From: Fomitopsis serialis
Lineage: Eukaryota; Basidiomycota; Agaricomycetes; Polyporales; Fomitopsidaceae
NCBI RefSeq assembly: GCF_022376445.1
Contig: NW_025954994.1
Coordinates: 302,555-366,554, forward strand
Length of the DNA stretch: 64,000 nt
Reading direction: 5' to 3'
Shown here: positions 59,740-64,000 of the stretch, one piece after another
Position numbering within the stretch: position 1 is the first letter of the stretch
Layout: each line of letters opens with the position of its first letter
Translations under genes and position numbers: made by a program
Notes under the pieces: generated by a model
What the model saw: the letters and a program-made list of their open reading frames with translations, nothing else
What the model was told of the DNA's origin: nothing
The model's database searches: none

Positions 59740-61000
59740 CATTATTAGCTTACCGGTTGCTCTGTACGATACATTCGCGCGCGCTGACGAATAGCCAGGA
59801 GCTACATAGCTACGAAGACAATGTTAGTGTTCAACGTCTGCATCGTCTTGCATACCAGCTCGTTCGGTACGGAAATCGCTTCCTTTGGAGTACGTCTGCT
59901 TTGCACTGTTGTTATAATGATCGCACGTCAATACAATACACGATGTTCCGTCGAGCAAGCTGCGACCAGCGAGCGGGGATATAAGTGAGCCACATTGCGA
60001 GCTCTGAACATACATCGCGATGTCCGTCACAATCTGTGGCGCCACGTCCACGAGACAATATCTGCAGTCTTCTGTGCTATCCTTCAGATAGCAACGCTTG
60101 TATCTCGCGCCTGGCTGACGGACCTGCTCCTGCTCCTGCTGCACCAACAGCTGCGTAGACAGGTAAGTAAATTATTAGCCAGCGTTGTATGTCTTGATCG
60201 TAAAGAAACTTACCGTCTTCACAGTCACTACTCACAGTCTCGTCCTGAGGTCGTCGCCGCATCCTGCTCTCACGAGCCTCCCATGCAGCGACTCGGAGCC
60301 CTCCCATCTTCACTGAAATTTGTGTCTGGACGCCTGGCGGAAGGGCCACCTTCTTCGACGCGGTGCTCTCCGATGCGACTATCGATGTGCAGCTGGTTCA
60401 GTCGAAGAGGCTGATGCCAGGCGGCGCTCGTGGATGACCTGGCAATGATAGACAGAGTGTGATGTAAGAATATGCAATCGAAGATAGTTTCAACGAGGCA
60501 GGGTCATGCAAATTGTAGACGGTCGAGACAGGACGTACCACCGGCGGGAAATCTCACTGGCGGTGGTAGCTCAGGCGAAGTCATACGAGTTTTCAACCAT
60601 CCAAGCCTACAAGGAGTACCACCACAGTATATGCGCATGATTAGGAGATATGGACAAACGGGGTCGAAGGCGGTATGCGTTGTCCAGGCCCGTCACCAGG
60701 ACCTTCCTGAGGTGTCCTCCCCTTTGCACGAACGAATGCAGTCCGTACCTATCATCGCATCCGTTCAATACTTGAGCTAACGCATACAGAATGCAGACTA
60801 TTATGGAACGTACACTTCTGACCCAGAGTATGTGCGTGGGCAGAACCAAATCGACGTTTGTCACGATCCCGAGGTGTTCCACCGTAACCGCAGCTCAGCC
60901 TAGCGTCCCGTCGGGCATGCGCCCGTGTTTTTGTGACAGCAGCCTGTTCCATCGTCCAACCCGGGTGATGCGAGTGTAGTTCAGATTGCGATTGAGGGTA
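59740..61000 (-). repeat. Dispersed repeat R, copy 3 (inverted)
   Basis: The minus strand carries the R landmarks in the same order as copies 1 and 2: GGAACAGGCTGCTGTCACAA region near 60945, CCGGTGGTACGTCCTGTCTCG near 60535 and AATGTATCGTACAGAGCA near 59770. The plus strand keeps an open fragment (SRQDVPPAGNLTGGGSSGEV) matching a minus-strand fragment of copy 2. The last part lies about 300 bp past the helicase stop codon. Confidence 0.6.
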
Positions 61001-64000
61001 TCGGGTAGTGGTAGACGACAGGTTCACGCTCGGTGGGTATGAGGACCGCGCCTTTACAACGCACGTCGCTACTGACAACTGTCCTTCGCCCGTCATCGCG
61101 GTCGAGCGTATGGCGCTCCAATGGGTCGGGGCTTAAAGGCTGTATGCAGGTGGGCGTGGACGAGGCGTACGTGTCCGGGACTGGCATGATGAGACGCGAA
61201 TGGGAATGGACGAAGGACTACGGTTGCCCGATAGTCCGGGGCCGGGCATTTTGCACGACGCGCCTCAGCCACAGCGCATCGCTGGTCTGCCGCCTGCTCC
61301 ATACCCTCAACAACTCACTCAATCCTCACTCTACGGTCATAGAAACGCTCCCGCTGCACTACACGCACCGGGAACAGCAAGATAGAGGTCCCAGGAGGTT
61401 CACATCGACCTCTAAAGTCCACAAGAAGGCATGACGACCTCGGGAAGTGGTAAGCGCCCGACGCGACTCGTACACAAGTCTGGGGGATACCTACACACCT
61501 GCACCACCTTTCTGGTTAGACTCAAGGCAGGATCGGACCGTGACGGGTGCTCTGAATGGAAAAGTATATATGATATGGTGAGTTATCATATGCACACACT
61601 GTGTCTTTACTTCTCAGACTACGGGTACGGCTCGAATCGGATCGGCCCATGCTCTCAGACTCGGACAGCGTTGCAGGCGCAGGAACTGATCTGCGGAGTC
61701 AACCGCCATAGAGCACGAGGGGAAGCACAGTGGTGCTTTCACCTGTATTCGTGGCTGCGACAGGTGAGTGATAGCATACCCTTGTCTCGGAGTCATACTG
61801 TGCCACAGGCCTTCGTGTACAGTGACAACTGAAATATATATTGTGTCTCGAATCCATCAGGAAAAACGCTCTGGCCGCCCAACAGCTTGTATACCTCCAA
61901 GAGCTGGGACAACCTAGGGCGATTACTTGAAGAGCTCTTGTGTATCCAGCAGCGTCTCTCGGACATGTTTCATAGCACTCTGTAATTACTCGTGCCATCG
62001 CTCACTGCAATCACTGACCCATTGGCATCTCTGTAGAGAGCTAAGGCCGTGCCCACCTTCAACCTCAGACTGCTCAATCACTTAGCACCAGATGGCATCG
62101 CATTGGATAGATGAATATTATTACAGAGCACGTAAGCACTTCCAAACAACAAATGTACTGTACTAGTGAATCAAGTACGAATATGATGCCAAAGCAGGTG
62201 GACTAGACAGTGAGTGAGCGGATTATAAGCTACGTCCCAATTTGTATGTGCAAGCCTTTACGCACATGATACCACCTATAGACCGAGTTGTCCGTGGCCT
62301 GTTGCGGACTGTGGGCTTGTTGCGGTTGATCTGCAGAACCGCAAACGATGGGTCAGCCCGCCCTCGTTCCCAGAATCGCGCCAGGCTCGCGCAGTAACAA
62401 TAGTTGTTGGTAGGTACACTATATAGACAACTCACTAAAGCTTTGCTTTTGTTCGTCACTCCTGCCCTTCGTCCTTGTACTATCTCCTTCGCCAGTGCAC
62501 GCTTCGCTCATGCCTTTCGTGCTTGATTCCAATGCGTTGACTTGAGCGTGTGGTTGTTGTTTGTTGTACGAGTCTGCGGCAGCACCGCACCGCTGCCCGT
62601 CTGGCGCAGTTGCGCGAGCGGCCGGTACGAAAGAGGTACGAGAGAACTGACGTATCTGTGAGCAGGTAATATCAATGGGCAGGTGAGTGCGCGCGACAGC
62701 GCGTGACAACAGAGACTTAGGCATTGCAAAAAATGGTACTCGCAGGTGCTGGTGAAAAGCGACAAGTTGTGAGTGAGCCTGAGGGACGAGTGACTTACAC
62801 CGGATTCACGTACTAGCATTCACGGATTTGAACAAGACTCGAATCGACATCAGCATCGAAGTCGAAGATGTTATGCGTCGCCTCCTTCAAGTTGTTGCTC
62901 CCGTGGCTCAACGACGTCTGTGAATCCACAATGAACGGTGGCGACGGCTATCCTGCAAGGACAGCAGTGGTAAATGTATGCACAACAAACAGGACACACA
63001 GTACGTACTACAGCAGACTTTCATGAATTTGACTGAGGCCATAGTAATGGACGTGCGGTCGGGAAAGAGCGCTGGGTGACCAGCCGAGGGTGGGCACAAG
63101 AGCCAAAGGCTGGCGGTGGGTGGGCAAGCGAGTAAATCAGTGGTATTTGTGAACACGTGCGTTCGCAAGAAGGGGAAGTAAGGCGGCGGGAAACACGAAC
63201 TTGCCCGCAAGGCTAGTGACCGAGACACGTGACAAGAGGAAGTGAGTAAGCGAGGGAGAGAAGTCGAGGGTGCGTGCAGGCCGGATGAGCGGACGGACAC
63301 GCCGGCATTTGAGCAGGATGGACGGACTGGCAGGTAGTAGGTGTAGGCACCGTGAGCTCATTGCTCATTGATGTGCTCGCCGAGAGGCATCCGCTACGAT
63401 TCACAACGTTGTAAGCTAATGTACACGGTCAAAGAGACGTCAACAGGAGAACATAAGTACAGAGCAACACCTCCAGCTAGTGGCTGGCACACTACGGAGC
63501 AAACGAGCTGGAAACTGAGGTAGTCGGCATGGGTAGTGATACGTGACGGCGGAGCAACGATTGTGCACTGATGTGGGAGTGGGTTCAGAATGAAACAGTA
63601 TAGGAAATGGAAGACGCACACTTCAATCCTATGCCACATCCCTACTCTTCCCCCTGTCCTTCCTCCACGGTTATCACGGTGTAGCCGGCTTCACCGTGCA
63701 AGGGTCGCACGGCAACCTTTCCCATGGGAGAAGAAAAATAGCGGACCTTCCAAGCCCGCGTACGTATTGCCGGGGATTAGGCAGACCCACTGGCCATAGA
63801 AAGTCGAGCTCAACGAAGCCGACCTTCATAGAGCACAGGGGTAGCGTTGGGCGCCGACCTTGCGCGTATTCCAGGGCGTACAGAGTGTCTTCAATATGAG
63901 ACAGCCTGTAGACAGGAATTTGCCGGAGTGGGAGTGGGAAGTGACACTGCCCGCCGGCCAAGGAAAACGAGTTTGCGAGCGCATCAAGTGGTCGATAGTT
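61001..64000. other. Intergenic, no gene recognised
   Basis: The short ORF at 61200-61385 is Pro/Gln-rich and loosely like the N-terminal exons of the zinc-finger family, but no fingers follow. The rest, including overlapping minus ORFs at 62419-63361 and 63674-63961, shows no recognisable family. Confidence 0.35.

Overview
The window is a piece of a basidiomycete (Agaricomycete-type) nuclear genome. Genes are GC-rich and broken by many short introns of about 50-65 bp with GT-AG ends. The proteins belong to families typical of mushroom-forming fungi: TPR-CHAT proteins, Plavaka/KDZ transposase, DUF6532, DUF6535, PriA-like cysteine-rich secreted proteins and four-span membrane proteins. No species is assigned. 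All exon models were made by hand from splice sites, frame and family knowledge; no search was run.

Layout. 1-722 holds the 3' end of the DNA polymerase epsilon catalytic subunit, with one frame break. 1.5-5.3 kb is a graveyard of degenerate copies of a lineage-specific zinc-finger family. Its intact members lie at 8.2-10.4 kb (+, 673 aa) and 33.1-35.3 kb (-, 683 aa), and a decayed copy at 30.2-31.4 kb (-). 12.7-14.0 kb is a frame-disrupted PriA-like gene. 14.5-15.4 kb is a low-complexity Pro/Ser ORF. 18.0-22.1 kb is a sharply bounded, almost CpG-free island carrying a TPR-CHAT protease-like gene. 22.6-23.4 kb is a decayed 24-bp minisatellite. 25.0-25.8 kb and 27.3-28.0 kb are two ordinary small genes, a four-TM protein and a hydrophilic conserved protein.

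38-46 kb is repeat-rich. Two copies of a ~1.8 kb dispersed repeat end at the 3' ends of an IFI6/IFI27 (ISG12)-like membrane gene and a DUF6535 membrane gene. 46.5-49.4 kb is non-coding, with hairpin clusters, a minisatellite and a pyrimidine-rich compound repeat. 49.8-52.8 kb is an apparently intact 952-aa Plavaka transposase (-), head-to-head with a 10-exon DUF6532 gene (+, 53.1-55.5 kb). 56.7-59.4 kb is a nine-exon Prp43/DHX15-type DEAH helicase (748 aa) whose motifs Ia, II and VI depart from consensus. A third, inverted copy of the dispersed repeat follows at 59.7-61.0 kb. The last 3 kb show nothing recognisable.

Housekeeping genes (Pol epsilon, Prp43-like) bracket an accessory stretch rich in duplicated, transposon-related and possibly immunity-related genes (TPR-CHAT, ISG12-like, DUF6535). 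The points most worth following are the CpG-free CHAT island, the Prp43-like helicase with altered motifs, the zinc-finger family with conserved promoter and 3' UTR elements, and the transposase/DUF6532 pair.
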